A stretch of DNA of 64,000 nt from Pseudomonadota bacterium (GTDB lineage: Bacteria; Pseudomonadota; Gammaproteobacteria; Burkholderiales; Burkholderiaceae_C), in the NCBI GenBank assembly GCA_018241185.1, contig JAFEEH010000200.1, forward strand, positions 1 to 64,000, written 5' to 3'. Of this stretch, positions 50,269 through 59,516 are shown one piece after another (the first letter of the stretch is position 1; each line of letters opens with the position of its first letter). Position numbers and translations under genes: made by a program. The notes beneath the pieces were generated by a model. That model made no database searches, had not been told where the DNA came from, and saw only the letters and a list, made by a program, of their open reading frames with translations.

Positions 50269-50795
50269 GGCCGGCGGCTCTCGACGCCGGCGCGCGGCAC
50301 GGCCTCGAAGACCACGCGCAGGTCGGCGGTGGGCTGTGGCGATTCGCGCACCGCCTGCAGTCGGCCCGAGGCGACCTGGCTCAGGTCGGCGCGCCAACCT
50401 GGCACCGCAGCCGGCTGGCCCGCCAGCCATTGGAAGAGTGCATCCACCGGCAGGGCGGCACCGGTCACGCGTTCGGCCAGCGCGTCGATGGAGTCGTAGC
50501 GTTGCGTGCGCTGCCCGTCGCGCAGCAGCGCTTCGCCCGGCGACCACTGCAGGATGCCCAGCGTGCTGCCGATGGGGCTGGTGAGCGTGAGTTCGCCCCG
50601 CCCGGGGGCGCCGCGCAGTTCGAACAGGGCGGCGAAGGACTGCACCGGCTGGCTGTCCACGCGCAGCGACAGGCGCCCCGTCCATTGACCGTCTTGAGGG
50701 TCAAAAGAGCCGCTGGGGTGCATGGGTGTTGCGCAACCAGCTATCAAAAAAGGAGCAACAGCCGCCGCGGCGGCCAGGGCCGTGCGGCGCTTCAC
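50265..50795 (-). CDS. lolB: Outer membrane lipoprotein receptor LolB, repeat-derived lipobox
   Basis: LolB takes lipoproteins from LolA and inserts them into the outer membrane. The 176-residue protein has a signal 'AAAAAVAPFLIAGCATPMHP' with lipobox LIAGC, then the conserved 'WTGRLSLRV', 'LTLTSPIGSTLGILQWSPG' segments. The GTG at 50795 overlaps the TPR stop (GTGA), giving tight coupling from TPR gene through lolB to ispE. The segment FLIAGCATP is encoded by a dispersed repeat copy. Confidence 0.93.
   Translation of the reverse strand: MKRRTALAAAAAVAPFLIAGCATPMHPSGSFDPQDGQWTGRLSLRVDSQPVQSFAALFELRGAPGRGELTLTSPIGSTLGILQWSPGEALLRDGQRTQRYDSIDALAERVTGAALPVDALFQWLAGQPAAVPGWRADLSQVASGRLQAVRESPQPTADLRVVFEAVPRAGVESRRP
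50702..50758 (-). repeat. Dispersed sense-strand repeat, copy 10 (lipobox of lolB)
   Basis: Minus orientation. It starts about 30 bases after the stop of the upstream TPR gene and encodes the h-region end and lipobox of lolB. The left half (TTTTTTGATAGCTGGTTGCGC) is very close to copies 4 and 9; the right half has diverged strongly. Confidence 0.7.
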
Positions 50796-52606
50796 AGCTT
50801 CACGCGCAGGCGCTTGAGGGTTTCCTGCAGGGTCTGGTTGTCGGCATCGGCCAGCACCGCTTCCTTCCACACCGACACGGCGCGGTCGCGCTGGCCGCTG
50901 GCCCACAGCACCTCGCCCAGGTGGGCACCGATCTCGGGATCGGGACGCTTCTTGTAGGCGGCTTCGAGGATGCGCTGCGCCTCCGCGACGTTGCCCAGGC
51001 GGTACTCGACCCAGCCCAGGCTGTCGGCGATGAAGGGATCGTCCGGTGCCAGCGAGACGGCCTTGCGGATCAGCTCGCGCGCTTCCTCGAGGCGGATGTT
51101 CCGATCGGCCAGCGAGTAGCCCAGCGCGTTGTACGCGTTCTGGTTGTCGGGCTTCATCGCCATCAGCTTGCGCAGCAGCCGCTCCATTTCGTCGAGGCGA
51201 TCGAGCTTCTCGGCGACCATGGCCTGTTCGTAGATCAGGTCGCTGTCGGCGGGGTCGGCGGCGCTGGCCTTGGCCAACATGTCGTAGGCGGCCTGGTACT
51301 CCTTGGCCTCGCGCAGCAGCTGCACCTCGGCCATGAACTTCTGCTTCTTGTCGGCGTCGCTGCGCTCGGGCAGGTTGCGGATCAGCTCGCGCGCCTGCGG
51401 CAGCTTGCCCTGGCGAGCCAGCAGCAGGGCGCGGCGCGTCTGCGCAGCGACCAGCTGATCGGTGCCGTCGATGCGCGACAGCCAGCGCTCGGCACCGGCG
51501 AAGTCCTTGCGCCGTTCGGCGAGCTGCGACAGCTGGATGTAGGCCTGTGCCATGCCGCGCGTGCGCTCGTCGGCGTCGCGCTGCTGGCTCGCCAGTTCGA
51601 GGTAGCGTTGCAGCGACGCCTCTGCCGCGCTGTCCTGGCGCGCCTGCACCTGCAGCGAGCCCAGCAGGAGCCAGGGATCGGGCAGGTCGGGACGGGCTTT
51701 CGTGACTGCCTCGAGTTCGGCCGTCGCTTCTGCGTAGCGCTGGCCCTCGGCCAGCACCCGTGCATAGGCCACACGGGCCTCGGGCAGGGCCTTGGGGGTG
51801 GCCAGGTAGCGTTTGACCATCGCCTCGGCCTCGGGCCTGTCCGGATCGATCAGGTCGAGCGCGAGCACCGCAGGTCCATCGGCGTCGGGATCGGCGGCCT
51901 GGCCCTGGCGGGCGGCTTCCATGGCGCCGGCCGCATCGCCGGCCACCAGGCGCAGGCGGCCGACCGTGGTCCAGGCCAGGCCGGCGGTGGCGGGGTTCTT
52001 CAGGTCGTCGACCAGGGCCTGCTCGACCACGGAGGCAGCGAGCTTCTTGTCGGTGGCGCGGCTGTAGTTGCGCGCGATGACGGCCATGAGCAGCGGGTGC
52101 TCGACCACCGGCGTGGCCGCGAGTTCCGCCCGCAGCGGCTCCACTGTCTCGCTCAGGCGGCCGAGCACGATCAACACCTGAAGTTCGAGGCGCCGCGCAT
52201 CGCGCGAATCAGGGATCGATTGCTTCCAGGCGCGGGCCGCGGCCAAGGCGGCCTCGGGAGAGCGCGCCTGCACCGCGACGTCGACCGCACGCTGGAACAG
52301 CTGGGGGTCGCCCGTGCGGCGCGCGGCGTCGAGGAGCAGCTGGAAGCCTTCGACCGGATCGCCGCCGGCACGCGTGTTGAGTTCGCCCAGCAGCACCTCG
52401 TAAAAGAGCTGCGCGGTCATTGCCGAGGCACGGGCGGTGCTCTCCTCGGGCTTCTCGGTTTTCCCGGCGGCAGGTGGGCGAACGGGGGTGGACGCCGGGG
52501 CCGAAGGGTCCGCTGGCGCCGGGCCGGGCGACTGCGCGTGGGCGGTCAGTGCGGCAAGTGCGAGGGCGGCCGCCGCAAGGCGGTGTCGGCGGAGCGTGGG
52601 GTGCAT
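50792..52606 (-). CDS. Secreted tetratricopeptide repeat protein
   Basis: A 604-residue periplasmic protein: signal peptide ending 'LTAHAQS', a Pro-rich linker, then about 15 helical repeats of TPR type from residue 45 onward (for example 'AGLAWTTVGRLRLVAGDAAG' and 'NAYNALGYSLADRNIRLEEA'). The last TPRs ('PFIADSLGWVEYRLGNVAEA') match the family always found before lolB in betaproteobacteria. Its partner is unknown. Its stop overlaps the lolB start, so the two are co-translated, suggesting a role in outer membrane biogenesis. Confidence 0.88.
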   Translation of the reverse strand: MHPTLRRHRLAAAALALAALTAHAQSPGPAPADPSAPASTPVRPPAAGKTEKPEESTARASAMTAQLFYEVLLGELNTRAGGDPVEGFQLLLDAARRTGDPQLFQRAVDVAVQARSPEAALAAARAWKQSIPDSRDARRLELQVLIVLGRLSETVEPLRAELAATPVVEHPLLMAVIARNYSRATDKKLAASVVEQALVDDLKNPATAGLAWTTVGRLRLVAGDAAGAMEAARQGQAADPDADGPAVLALDLIDPDRPEAEAMVKRYLATPKALPEARVAYARVLAEGQRYAEATAELEAVTKARPDLPDPWLLLGSLQVQARQDSAAEASLQRYLELASQQRDADERTRGMAQAYIQLSQLAERRKDFAGAERWLSRIDGTDQLVAAQTRRALLLARQGKLPQARELIRNLPERSDADKKQKFMAEVQLLREAKEYQAAYDMLAKASAADPADSDLIYEQAMVAEKLDRLDEMERLLRKLMAMKPDNQNAYNALGYSLADRNIRLEEARELIRKAVSLAPDDPFIADSLGWVEYRLGNVAEAQRILEAAYKKRPDPEIGAHLGEVLWASGQRDRAVSVWKEAVLADADNQTLQETLKRLRVKL

Positions 52607-52722
52607 CGAACCATAATAATCCAAGCGTCTTAGGCCACGGCCCCGGTGGGCTTCCTCGCAAACATGGCCTTCCGGGCCTTTGCGGCACGCCGCTCCGAAC
52701 GCCTGGCACCCCTCCCTGACCC

Positions 52723-53538
52723 ATGCCTGAACTCCCCGAAGTCGAAGTCACGCGGCGCGGCTTTGCCGACCGCATCGCGGGCAGCCGCATCACCGCCGTG
52801 CGCACCGGCAAGCCGCTGCGCTGGGCGCTCGCCGTGGCGCCCGAACTCCTCGTCGGCCGCGTCGTGCGAGGAGTGCGCCGGCGCGGCAAATACCTGCTCA
52901 TCGACCTCGACACCGGTCTGCTGTTGCTGCACCTGGGCATGTCCGGCAGTCTGCGTTTCGGGGCCGATCTGCCGCCGGCGCAAGTGCACGACCACTTCGA
53001 TCTGGTTACGACGCAGGGCATGCTGCGGCTCAACGATCCACGCCGATTCGGCGCCGTGGTCTATGTGGAGGCCGAGGATTCGCCGCTCGCCCACAAGCTG
53101 CTGGGCGGGCTGGGCATGGAGCCGCTCGATGGCAGCTTCCATCTGGCCGAATTCCAGGCGGGGCTGCGGCGCCGGCGCGCGCCGATCAAGCAGGTGCTGC
53201 TGGCCGGCGACGTGGTCGTGGGCGTGGGCAACATCTATGCGTCGGAGGCACTGTTCCTGGCCGGTATCCGGCCGACGCTGGCGGCCTCGCGCATCTCGCG
53301 GCCGCGGGCCGCCCGGCTGCATGCGGCGGTGCGCGAGATCCTGGCGCGTGCCGTGGAACGTGGTGGCAGCACCTTGCGTGATTTCTCGCACGTGGATGGG
53401 CAGAGTGGCTACTTCCAGCTCGATGCAATGGTCTATGGTCGGGGGGGCGAGCCATGCCGTGTCTGCGCCACGCCGATCCGCCAGATCCGCCAGGGGCAGC
53501 GCTCGACGTTCTTCTGCCCCGTGTGTCAAAAAAGCTGA
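52723..53538 (+). CDS. mutM: Formamidopyrimidine-DNA glycosylase MutM (Fpg)
   Basis: Removes 8-oxoguanine from DNA. The 271-residue protein begins '[14 protein letters not shown]' (catalytic Pro-2 and Glu), has '[14 protein letters not shown]' and '[12 protein letters not shown]', helix-two-turn-helix '[20 protein letters not shown]', and the C-terminal zinc finger '[14 protein letters not shown]' with 'FFCPVCQKS'. It is divergent from the TPR/lolB operon across 116 bases and followed by the dynamin-like gene. Confidence 0.97.
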   Translation: MPELPEVEVTRRGFADRIAGSRITAVRTGKPLRWALAVAPELLVGRVVRGVRRRGKYLLIDLDTGLLLLHLGMSGSLRFGADLPPAQVHDHFDLVTTQGMLRLNDPRRFGAVVYVEAEDSPLAHKLLGGLGMEPLDGSFHLAEFQAGLRRRRAPIKQVLLAGDVVVGVGNIYASEALFLAGIRPTLAASRISRPRAARLHAAVREILARAVERGGSTLRDFSHVDGQSGYFQLDAMVYGRGGEPCRVCATPIRQIRQGQRSTFFCPVCQKS

Positions 53539-53630
53539 AACAGGCCGAACGGTCGCCGCAGTGCGCCCGAAAGGCCGCGCCGCTCGCGGAGTGGCAATGT
53601 TATATTTTGTAAACCCAACGAGCCGCCGCC

Positions 53631-55601
53631 TTGAGCCGATCCTTCAACCAGCAATTCGACCAGCACGGTGCCTGGCGGCGCAACTTCGCGCACCGGCTCA
53701 AATGGCTGGCCAGCTGGTTGCGCGAGAACGACCTGATGGACCAGTCGGTGTCCGATCGCATGCGCGAGCTCGAGGCGCAGATGCGCACGAGCAAGGTCAT
53801 GGTCGCCTTCGTCGCCGAGTTCTCGCGGGGCAAGTCCGAACTCATCAACGCCATCTTCTTCGCCGGCTACGGCCGTCGCATCATGCCGGCGAGTGCCGGG
53901 CGCACGACCATGTGCCCGACCGAGCTGGGCTATGACGCCGCGTATCTGCCGGGCCTGCGGCTGCTGCCCATCGAGACGCGCCTCGAGCCCCATTCGCTGA
54001 CCCATTGGCGAGATCAGACGGAGCGCTGGACCGAGGTGCCGGTCGACGTGCAGGACGCCGAATCGCTCTCCGGCGCCATGCACAAGGTGGCCGAGGTGGA
54101 CTGGGTGCCGGTCGAGCGGGCGCGTGCCCTCGGCTTCTGGAGCGACGAGACGCCGCAGGACAACCCCATGGTCGACGCCGAAGGCCGCGTCGAAGTCCCG
54201 CGCTGGCGCCATGCGCTGCTGAACATGCCGCATCCGCTGCTGGAGCAGGGCCTGGTCATCCTTGACACGCCGGGCCTCAACGCCATCGGTGCCGAGCCCG
54301 AACTGACCGTCAGCCTGATCCCGCAGGCCCACGCCGTGGTGTTCATCCTGGGTGCCGACACGGGCGTGACACGTTCCGACCTCGCCATCTGGCGCGAGCA
54401 CCTCGTGACCGAGGGCGACCCGGGCGAGACCCGCATCGTCGTGCTCAACAAGATCGACACGCTCTGGGACACGCTCAGCGCACCGGGGCAGATCGACGCG
54501 CAGATCGAGCGCCAGTGCACCCTCTCGGCCGACACGCTGGGCGTGCCGCGCGAGCGCGTGCTGCCGGTGTCGGCGCAGAAAGGGCTGCAGGCCAAGATCG
54601 CCAAGGACGCCGCGCTGCTGCAGGGCAGCCGCCTGCCGGCGCTCGAAGCCACGCTGGGCGACGGCCTGCTGGGCCGGCGCGAGACCATGCTTCGGCTGGC
54701 CGTCGAGGCCGGGGTGTCCGCCCTGCGCGCCGAGGCGTCGCGCATCCTGAGCGTGCGCGAGCGCGATCTGTCGGAGCAGGCGCTGGAATTGCAGGGGCTG
54801 CGCGGCAAGAACAGTTCCGTGATCCGCCACATGCGCTCGCGCATCGAGCAGGAACAGTCCGAGTTCGAGACCAGCAACACGCGCATCCTGGCTCTGCGCT
54901 CGGTGCAGGGCAAGTTGCTGCGCGAGGTGTACGCCGTGCTCGGCAGCACCGCGCTCAAGTCCGACCTCGCCCGGCTGGCCGCCACGCTCAAGCGCCCCGG
55001 TATCAAGCTCAGCGTGCGCAAGGTGTACGGCGCCACCTTCGACGTGCTGCGCAGCAACCTGCGCGAGGTGCAGGCCACCACGAGCGAGATCCAGGCGATG
55101 CTGCACGCCACCTTCCGCCAGCTCAACGCCGAGCATGGCTTCTCCCTGCAGGCACCGGCGGAGCCCGACCTGTCGGGCTTCGTCCGGGAGCTCGACGGCA
55201 TCGAGCGCAGCCACCTGCACTATCTGGGCGTGGGCAACCTGCTCAAGCTCGCGCAGGGCGACTTCTGCGACCGGCTGGTCCGCGCGCTCGGAAGCCGGGT
55301 GCGTACCGTGAACGAAGCCGCGATGACCGAGGTGGAGCGCTGGAGCAAGGCGGCCGGCGCGCAGCTCGACGCCCAGCTCAAGGAGCGCCGTCGCAACTTC
55401 GTGCGCCGCATCGAATCGGTGGAGCGCATCCAGAACGCGGCCGGAGGCCTGGACGAACGGCTGGGCGAGATCCGCGCTCAGGAGCAGGAACTGCAATTGC
55501 TCAACGAGCGCCTGCAGGAACTCACCGCCCTGCTGACCAGCCACGAGCCGATCCCGCCCGCCGTGCCCGGCGAGCCGCGCGGCGAACTGCGCGCCGCGTG
55601 A
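53631..55601 (+). CDS. Dynamin-like GTPase
   Basis: A 656-residue large GTPase, almost certainly of the bacterial dynamin-like family. The G1 region reads 'VAFVAEFSRGKSELINAIFF' (GxxxxGKS with Ser in the second half), G3 'VILDTPGLNAIGAEPELT' and G4 'VVLNKIDTLWDTL'. The C-terminal half is long helices with coiled-coil character ('RSRIEQEQSEFETSNTRILA', 'QEQELQLLNERLQELTALLT'). No clear membrane helix is present. The start is TTG at 53631. It overlaps mutY by GTGA. Function: membrane remodelling is inferred from the family; the genomic pairing with mutM/mutY is of interest. Confidence 0.85.
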   Translation: MSRSFNQQFDQHGAWRRNFAHRLKWLASWLRENDLMDQSVSDRMRELEAQMRTSKVMVAFVAEFSRGKSELINAIFFAGYGRRIMPASAGRTTMCPTELGYDAAYLPGLRLLPIETRLEPHSLTHWRDQTERWTEVPVDVQDAESLSGAMHKVAEVDWVPVERARALGFWSDETPQDNPMVDAEGRVEVPRWRHALLNMPHPLLEQGLVILDTPGLNAIGAEPELTVSLIPQAHAVVFILGADTGVTRSDLAIWREHLVTEGDPGETRIVVLNKIDTLWDTLSAPGQIDAQIERQCTLSADTLGVPRERVLPVSAQKGLQAKIAKDAALLQGSRLPALEATLGDGLLGRRETMLRLAVEAGVSALRAEASRILSVRERDLSEQALELQGLRGKNSSVIRHMRSRIEQEQSEFETSNTRILALRSVQGKLLREVYAVLGSTALKSDLARLAATLKRPGIKLSVRKVYGATFDVLRSNLREVQATTSEIQAMLHATFRQLNAEHGFSLQAPAEPDLSGFVRELDGIERSHLHYLGVGNLLKLAQGDFCDRLVRALGSRVRTVNEAAMTEVERWSKAAGAQLDAQLKERRRNFVRRIESVERIQNAAGGLDERLGEIRAQEQELQLLNERLQELTALLTSHEPIPPAVPGEPRGELRAA

Positions 55602-56692
55602 GCGGCCCGCCCCCCGCGGTGGCGTCGGCGAAGTCGCTGACTCCTGCCTTCGCTCCCCTGCTCGTGGCCTGGCAGCGAAGCCACGGCCGCAGCACCCTGC
55701 CATGGCAGAACACGCACGACCCCTACCGGGTGTGGCTGTCCGAAGTCATGCTGCAGCAGACGCAGGTGGTCACCGTGCTGGGCTACTACGCCCGCTTCCT
55801 GGAACGCTTTCCCACTGTGGCTGCGCTGGCGGCCGCCCCCGAGGACGAGGTGCTCGGCCTGTGGAGCGGGCTGGGCTACTACAGCCGCGCCCGCAACCTG
55901 CACCGCTGTGCGCAGGAGGTGGTGGCGCGTTTCGACGGCGCCTTTCCGCACAACGCGGCCGAACTCGCCACCTTGCCGGGCATCGGGCGTTCGACGGCGG
56001 CGGCCATCGCGGCCTTCTGTTTCGGCGAGCGGGTGGCGATCCTGGACGGCAACGTCAAGCGCGTGCTGGGTCGTGTGCTGGCCTTCGAGGGCGACTTGGC
56101 GAGTGCCGCGCAGGAGCGCCTGCTGTGGGACGCTGCCACCGAACTGCTGCCGCCCGAGGGCGAATGCGAAGCCATCTCCGCCTACACGCAGGGGCTGATG
56201 GACCTGGGCGCCACCGTGTGCCTGCCGCGCCAGCCCAACTGCCTGCTGTGCCCGGTGCAGTCGCTGTGCCGCGCGCGGGCACTGGGCGCCACGGACCGCT
56301 TTCCGGTCAAGACGCGCAAGCTGCGCCGCAGCGCGCAGGCGCTGTGGCTGCTGCTGGCGCGGCGGGACGATGGCGCCGTGTGGTTGGAGAAGCGGCCGGA
56401 CAGCGGCATCTGGGCCGGGCTCTACGGCTTGCCCGCCTTCGACAGCCATGGCGCGCTGCTCTGCGCCTGCGGTGCGGCCGACGACACGGGCTTCGAGGAC
56501 CTGCCGGCCTTCACCCATGTGCTGACACACAAGGATTTGCACCTCCACCCGGTCGAGCGGTGGGCAGCCGTTGACGTGGTGCCCGTATCGGGCGCCGGGC
56601 AGTGGGTGGCGGCCGATGCCTGGCAGCGGTTGGGCCTGCCGGCACCGGTGCGCAAGCTGCTGGAGCAGCGATTGGGCGCCGCTGGCGTCTGA
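55598..56692 (+). CDS. mutY: A/G-specific adenine glycosylase MutY
   Basis: Removes adenine mispaired with 8-oxoguanine. The 364-residue protein has 'YRVWLSEVMLQQTQVVTVLG' (catalytic Glu), 'LGLWSGLGYYSRARNLH', HhH 'LATLPGIGRSTAAAIAAF' with Asp in 'AILDGNVKRVLGR', the iron-sulphur cluster 'CLPRQPNCLLCPVQSLC', and a C-terminal NUDIX-like domain ('VWLEKRPDSGIWAGLYGLP'). GTG at 55598 overlaps the dynamin-like stop. The usual hprK gene is not next to it; rapZ follows in the opposite direction. Confidence 0.96.
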   Translation: MSGPPPAVASAKSLTPAFAPLLVAWQRSHGRSTLPWQNTHDPYRVWLSEVMLQQTQVVTVLGYYARFLERFPTVAALAAAPEDEVLGLWSGLGYYSRARNLHRCAQEVVARFDGAFPHNAAELATLPGIGRSTAAAIAAFCFGERVAILDGNVKRVLGRVLAFEGDLASAAQERLLWDAATELLPPEGECEAISAYTQGLMDLGATVCLPRQPNCLLCPVQSLCRARALGATDRFPVKTRKLRRSAQALWLLLARRDDGAVWLEKRPDSGIWAGLYGLPAFDSHGALLCACGAADDTGFEDLPAFTHVLTHKDLHLHPVERWAAVDVVPVSGAGQWVAADAWQRLGLPAPVRKLLEQRLGAAGV

Positions 56693-56694
56693 GT

Positions 56695-56752
56695 GCCAAA
56701 TCGGGCTCCAGCGCCCGCCCCGCCTGCGTGAGCAGCTATGAAATTGATAGTA
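56695..56752 (-). repeat. Dispersed sense-strand repeat, copy 11 (after rapZ)
   Basis: Minus orientation, beginning about 13 bases after the rapZ stop codon. Non-coding, in the gap between converging mutY and rapZ. Contains CTATCAATTTCATAGC and GGCGGGGCGGGCGCTGGAGCC, then CGATTTGGC. Confidence 0.86.
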
Positions 56753-56765
56753 ATTCGATGTCGGT

Positions 56766-57635
56766 CTATTCGGTGTCGAGCTCGCGGTGCCGCTTCAGCG
56801 CCGCCCAACGGTCGCCGAACGCGCGTGCCAGTTGCTCGACCAGGAACACCGAGCGGTGCTGGCCGCCGGTGCAGCCGATGGCCACAGTGACGTAGCTGCG
56901 GTGGTCGTCGGCCAGCGCGTCGAGCCAGTGCTGCAGGAAGCCCTCGATGTCCGCATACATGCGTGCCACCGCGTCGTGCTCGCGCAGCCACTCGGCCACC
57001 GGCGCGTCCCGGCCGGTGAGCGGCCGCAGCTCCGCCACGTAGTGTGGGTTGGGCAGCATGCGCACGTCGAACACGAAGTCCGCGTCCAGCGGCAGGCCGC
57101 GCTTGAAGGCGAAGGACTGGAACACCAGCGTGAGCTGGCGCTGCGGCGCGCCGATCAGCGCCTTGATGTAGGTGCGCAGCTGCGCCGGGCGGATCAGGCT
57201 GGTGTCGATCACATCGGCGCCGTCGCGCAGGTCGGCCAGCAGCTCGCGCTCCAGCTCGATGGCCTGCGCCAGCGCCCGTTCCTGCTCCGGCGCGTCGACC
57301 CGGCCGTCCTGCCGCGACAAGGGGTGGCGGCGCCGCGTCTCGGAGTAGCGTCGCAGCAGCGCATCGGTGGTGGCGTCGAGGAAGAGCGAGCGCAGCGCGA
57401 TGCCTTCGCGCCGCAGCGTGCCCAGTTGCAGCGGCACCAGCGGCAAGGACACGCCGCTGCGCACATCGATGGCGACGGCCACGCGCGCGGCGTTCTGCTG
57501 CGTCTGCAGCGTGATGAAGGGTTCCAGCAGCTCGGGCGGCAGGTTGTCGACGCAGTAGTAACCGGCGTCTTCCAGCGCGTGCAGCGCGACCGATTTGCCG
57601 GAGCCGGACATGCCGGTGATGAGGACGAGGTCCAT
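56766..57635 (-). CDS. rapZ: RNase adapter protein RapZ
   Basis: The 289-residue nucleotide-binding protein has Walker A '[20 protein letters not shown]', '[12 protein letters not shown]', '[19 protein letters not shown]' and the C-terminal '[20 protein letters not shown]'. In enterobacteria RapZ guides RNase E to small RNA GlmZ; in other groups the role is open. hprK, often upstream in betaproteobacteria, is absent here; recN lies upstream. A repeat copy follows its stop. Confidence 0.95.
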   Translation of the reverse strand: MDLVLITGMSGSGKSVALHALEDAGYYCVDNLPPELLEPFITLQTQQNAARVAVAIDVRSGVSLPLVPLQLGTLRREGIALRSLFLDATTDALLRRYSETRRRHPLSRQDGRVDAPEQERALAQAIELERELLADLRDGADVIDTSLIRPAQLRTYIKALIGAPQRQLTLVFQSFAFKRGLPLDADFVFDVRMLPNPHYVAELRPLTGRDAPVAEWLREHDAVARMYADIEGFLQHWLDALADDHRSYVTVAIGCTGGQHRSVFLVEQLARAFGDRWAALKRHRELDTE

Positions 57636-57655
57636 GTCAGTCGCGCTCGGCTGCC

Positions 57656-57715
57656 CGAAGCGACTGACGCGCTCCCTCGGGGGGCAGCGGACCGCGCGAA
57701 GCGGCGGAGCGTGGG
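57656..57715. repeat. GC-rich repeat of a third family, copy 1 (between recN and rapZ)
   Basis: Holds GCGCTCCCTCGGGGGGCAGCGGACC and GCGAAGCGGCGGAGCGTGGGGGC. A divergent version lies on the other side of recN at 59445-59512. It fills most of the 92-base recN-rapZ gap. Confidence 0.5.
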
Positions 57716-57727
57716 GGCTGTTTCATT

Positions 57728-59428
57728 TCAGGAAGTCGCCTTGGCGCGCGCCTTGCCGCCGGTCGGCGGCCGATCGAGCATCTCGCGCGCATGGGCCAGC
57801 GAGGTGGCGGACACGCGCTCGCCTCCGAGCATGCGCGCGACCTCGCGCGTGCGGCCCTCACCGTCCAGGGGCTGGACGCTGCTTTCGGTGTGGGTGCCGC
57901 CGTCCTTGGCGTTGGCCACGGCGTGCTTGGCCACGAGCAGGTGATGATCCGCACAGGCTGCCACCTGGGGCAGGTGGGTCACGGCGAGCACCTGACGGTC
58001 GCGGCCGAGCTGCTGCATGAGTCGGCCGACGGTTTCGGCCACGGCACCGCCGACGCCGGAGTCGACCTCGTCGAAGATCAGCGTCTGCGCAGTGCCCAGT
58101 TCACTGGTCGTCACCGCGATGGCCAGCGCGATGCGCGACAGCTCGCCGCCGGACGCCACCTTGCCGATGGGGCGCGGCGTGCTGCCGGCATGGCCGGCGA
58201 CGAGGAAGGTCGCCTCTTCGAGCCCCGCGCGGCCGGGCTGCGGCAGGGGCTGCAGGCTGACCTCGAAGCGCCCGCCTTGCATGCCCAGCCCCTGCATGGC
58301 CTGCGTGACCGCTGCCGACAGCTTGGGTGCGGCCTGCTGCCGGGCCTTGGAGACGGCGCGTGCCGCCTTGAGGAAGGCCTGCTCCGCCGCGTGCTCCTTC
58401 GCTTCCAGCGCGGCCAGGTCGCTCTGCGCATCGAGCGTCTGCAGCTCGGCGCGCCAGCCGGCCAGCAGAGCGGGCAGTTCGGCCGGCGTCCGCTTGTAAC
58501 GCCGCGCGAGCGACATCCACAGACCCATGCGCTCGTCGAGTTCCGTCAGGCGCTGTGGGTCGACGTCGGCGCGCCGCAGGTAGCTGTGCAGCGAATGGGC
58601 CGCGTCGGCGGCCTGGGCGACGCTGGAGGCCAGCGCCTCGCCGAGTGCCTTGAACTCGGGCTCGATGTGTTCGCAGTCCTGCAGCAGCGAGGCGGCGCGC
58701 GACAGCGCGGAAAGCGCACCGGCCTCGTCGTCCTCCAGGGCCGCGGCGGCGCCTTCGGCGGCATCGATCAGCGCCTGTGCGTTCGACAGCCGCGAGTGCT
58801 GGGCCGAGAGTTCGTCCCACTCGTCCTCGCCCGGTGCCAGCTTGTCGACCTCGCCGACCTGCCATTGCAGGCGCTCGCGTTCTCTCTGCAGCGTGTCCTG
58901 CGCCTGGCGCGCGGACTCCAGCGCGCCCAGGGCCTGTCGCCACTGCTGCCAGGCGTCGTCCATCGCGGCGGTCTGCACACCGGCGTAGGCGTCGAGCAGT
59001 CCGCGCACGGACTCGGGCCGCGTGAGGCTCTGCCAGGCGTGCTGGCCATGGATGTCGAGCAGGCGGTCGCCCAGTTCGCGCAGTTGCGCGGCGGTGGCCG
59101 GGCTGCCGTTGATCCAGCCGCGGCTGCGGCCCTGCAGGTCGACCGTGCGACGCAGGAGCAGTGTTTCGTCGGCCTCGAAGCCGCCTTGGTCAAGCCAGGT
59201 GGCAAGGGCCGGGTCGGCGTCGAACTCGGCGCTCACGTCGAGACGCTCGGCGCCTTCACGTATCGCACCCGCATCCGCACGGTTGCCCAGCGCGAGTTGG
59301 AGTGCATCGATGAGGATCGATTTGCCGGCGCCGGTCTCGCCGGTCAGCACGGTAAAGCCCGCTCCGAGGTCGAGTTCGAGCGCGCGCACGATCACGAAAT
59401 CGCGCAAGGCGATGCGACGCAAGGCCAT
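57728..59428 (-). CDS. recN: DNA repair protein RecN
   Basis: An SMC-like ATPase that helps repair double-strand breaks. The 566-residue protein starts 'MALRRIALRDFVIVRALELD' with Walker A 'VLTGETGAGKSILIDALQL', has a central coiled coil, the signature 'GKVASGGELSRIALAIAVTT', Walker B 'TLIFDEVDSGVGGAVAETVG' and 'VTHLPQVAACADHHLLV'. It follows nadK on the same strand, the usual order nadK-recN next to hrcA. It is flanked by two GC-rich repeats. Confidence 0.96.
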   Translation of the reverse strand: MALRRIALRDFVIVRALELDLGAGFTVLTGETGAGKSILIDALQLALGNRADAGAIREGAERLDVSAEFDADPALATWLDQGGFEADETLLLRRTVDLQGRSRGWINGSPATAAQLRELGDRLLDIHGQHAWQSLTRPESVRGLLDAYAGVQTAAMDDAWQQWRQALGALESARQAQDTLQRERERLQWQVGEVDKLAPGEDEWDELSAQHSRLSNAQALIDAAEGAAAALEDDEAGALSALSRAASLLQDCEHIEPEFKALGEALASSVAQAADAAHSLHSYLRRADVDPQRLTELDERMGLWMSLARRYKRTPAELPALLAGWRAELQTLDAQSDLAALEAKEHAAEQAFLKAARAVSKARQQAAPKLSAAVTQAMQGLGMQGGRFEVSLQPLPQPGRAGLEEATFLVAGHAGSTPRPIGKVASGGELSRIALAIAVTTSELGTAQTLIFDEVDSGVGGAVAETVGRLMQQLGRDRQVLAVTHLPQVAACADHHLLVAKHAVANAKDGGTHTESSVQPLDGEGRTREVARMLGGERVSATSLAHAREMLDRPPTGGKARAKATS

Positions 59429-59444
59429 CAGGACTCCCGACGGA

Positions 59445-59512
59445 CCGCCCCGAGGGAGGCCTGCACCCCTTGGAGGGGCAGTGGAGACACGCAGTGGGAA
59501 GCGTGGGCGCGC
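59445..59512. repeat. GC-rich repeat of a third family, copy 2 (between nadK and recN)
   Basis: Contains GGACCGCCCCGAGGGAGGC, a GGGGCAG element and GGGAAGCGTGGGCGC, matching the arrangement of the copy at 57656 loosely. It fills most of the 88-base nadK-recN gap. Confidence 0.45.
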
Positions 59513-59516
59513 ATGC

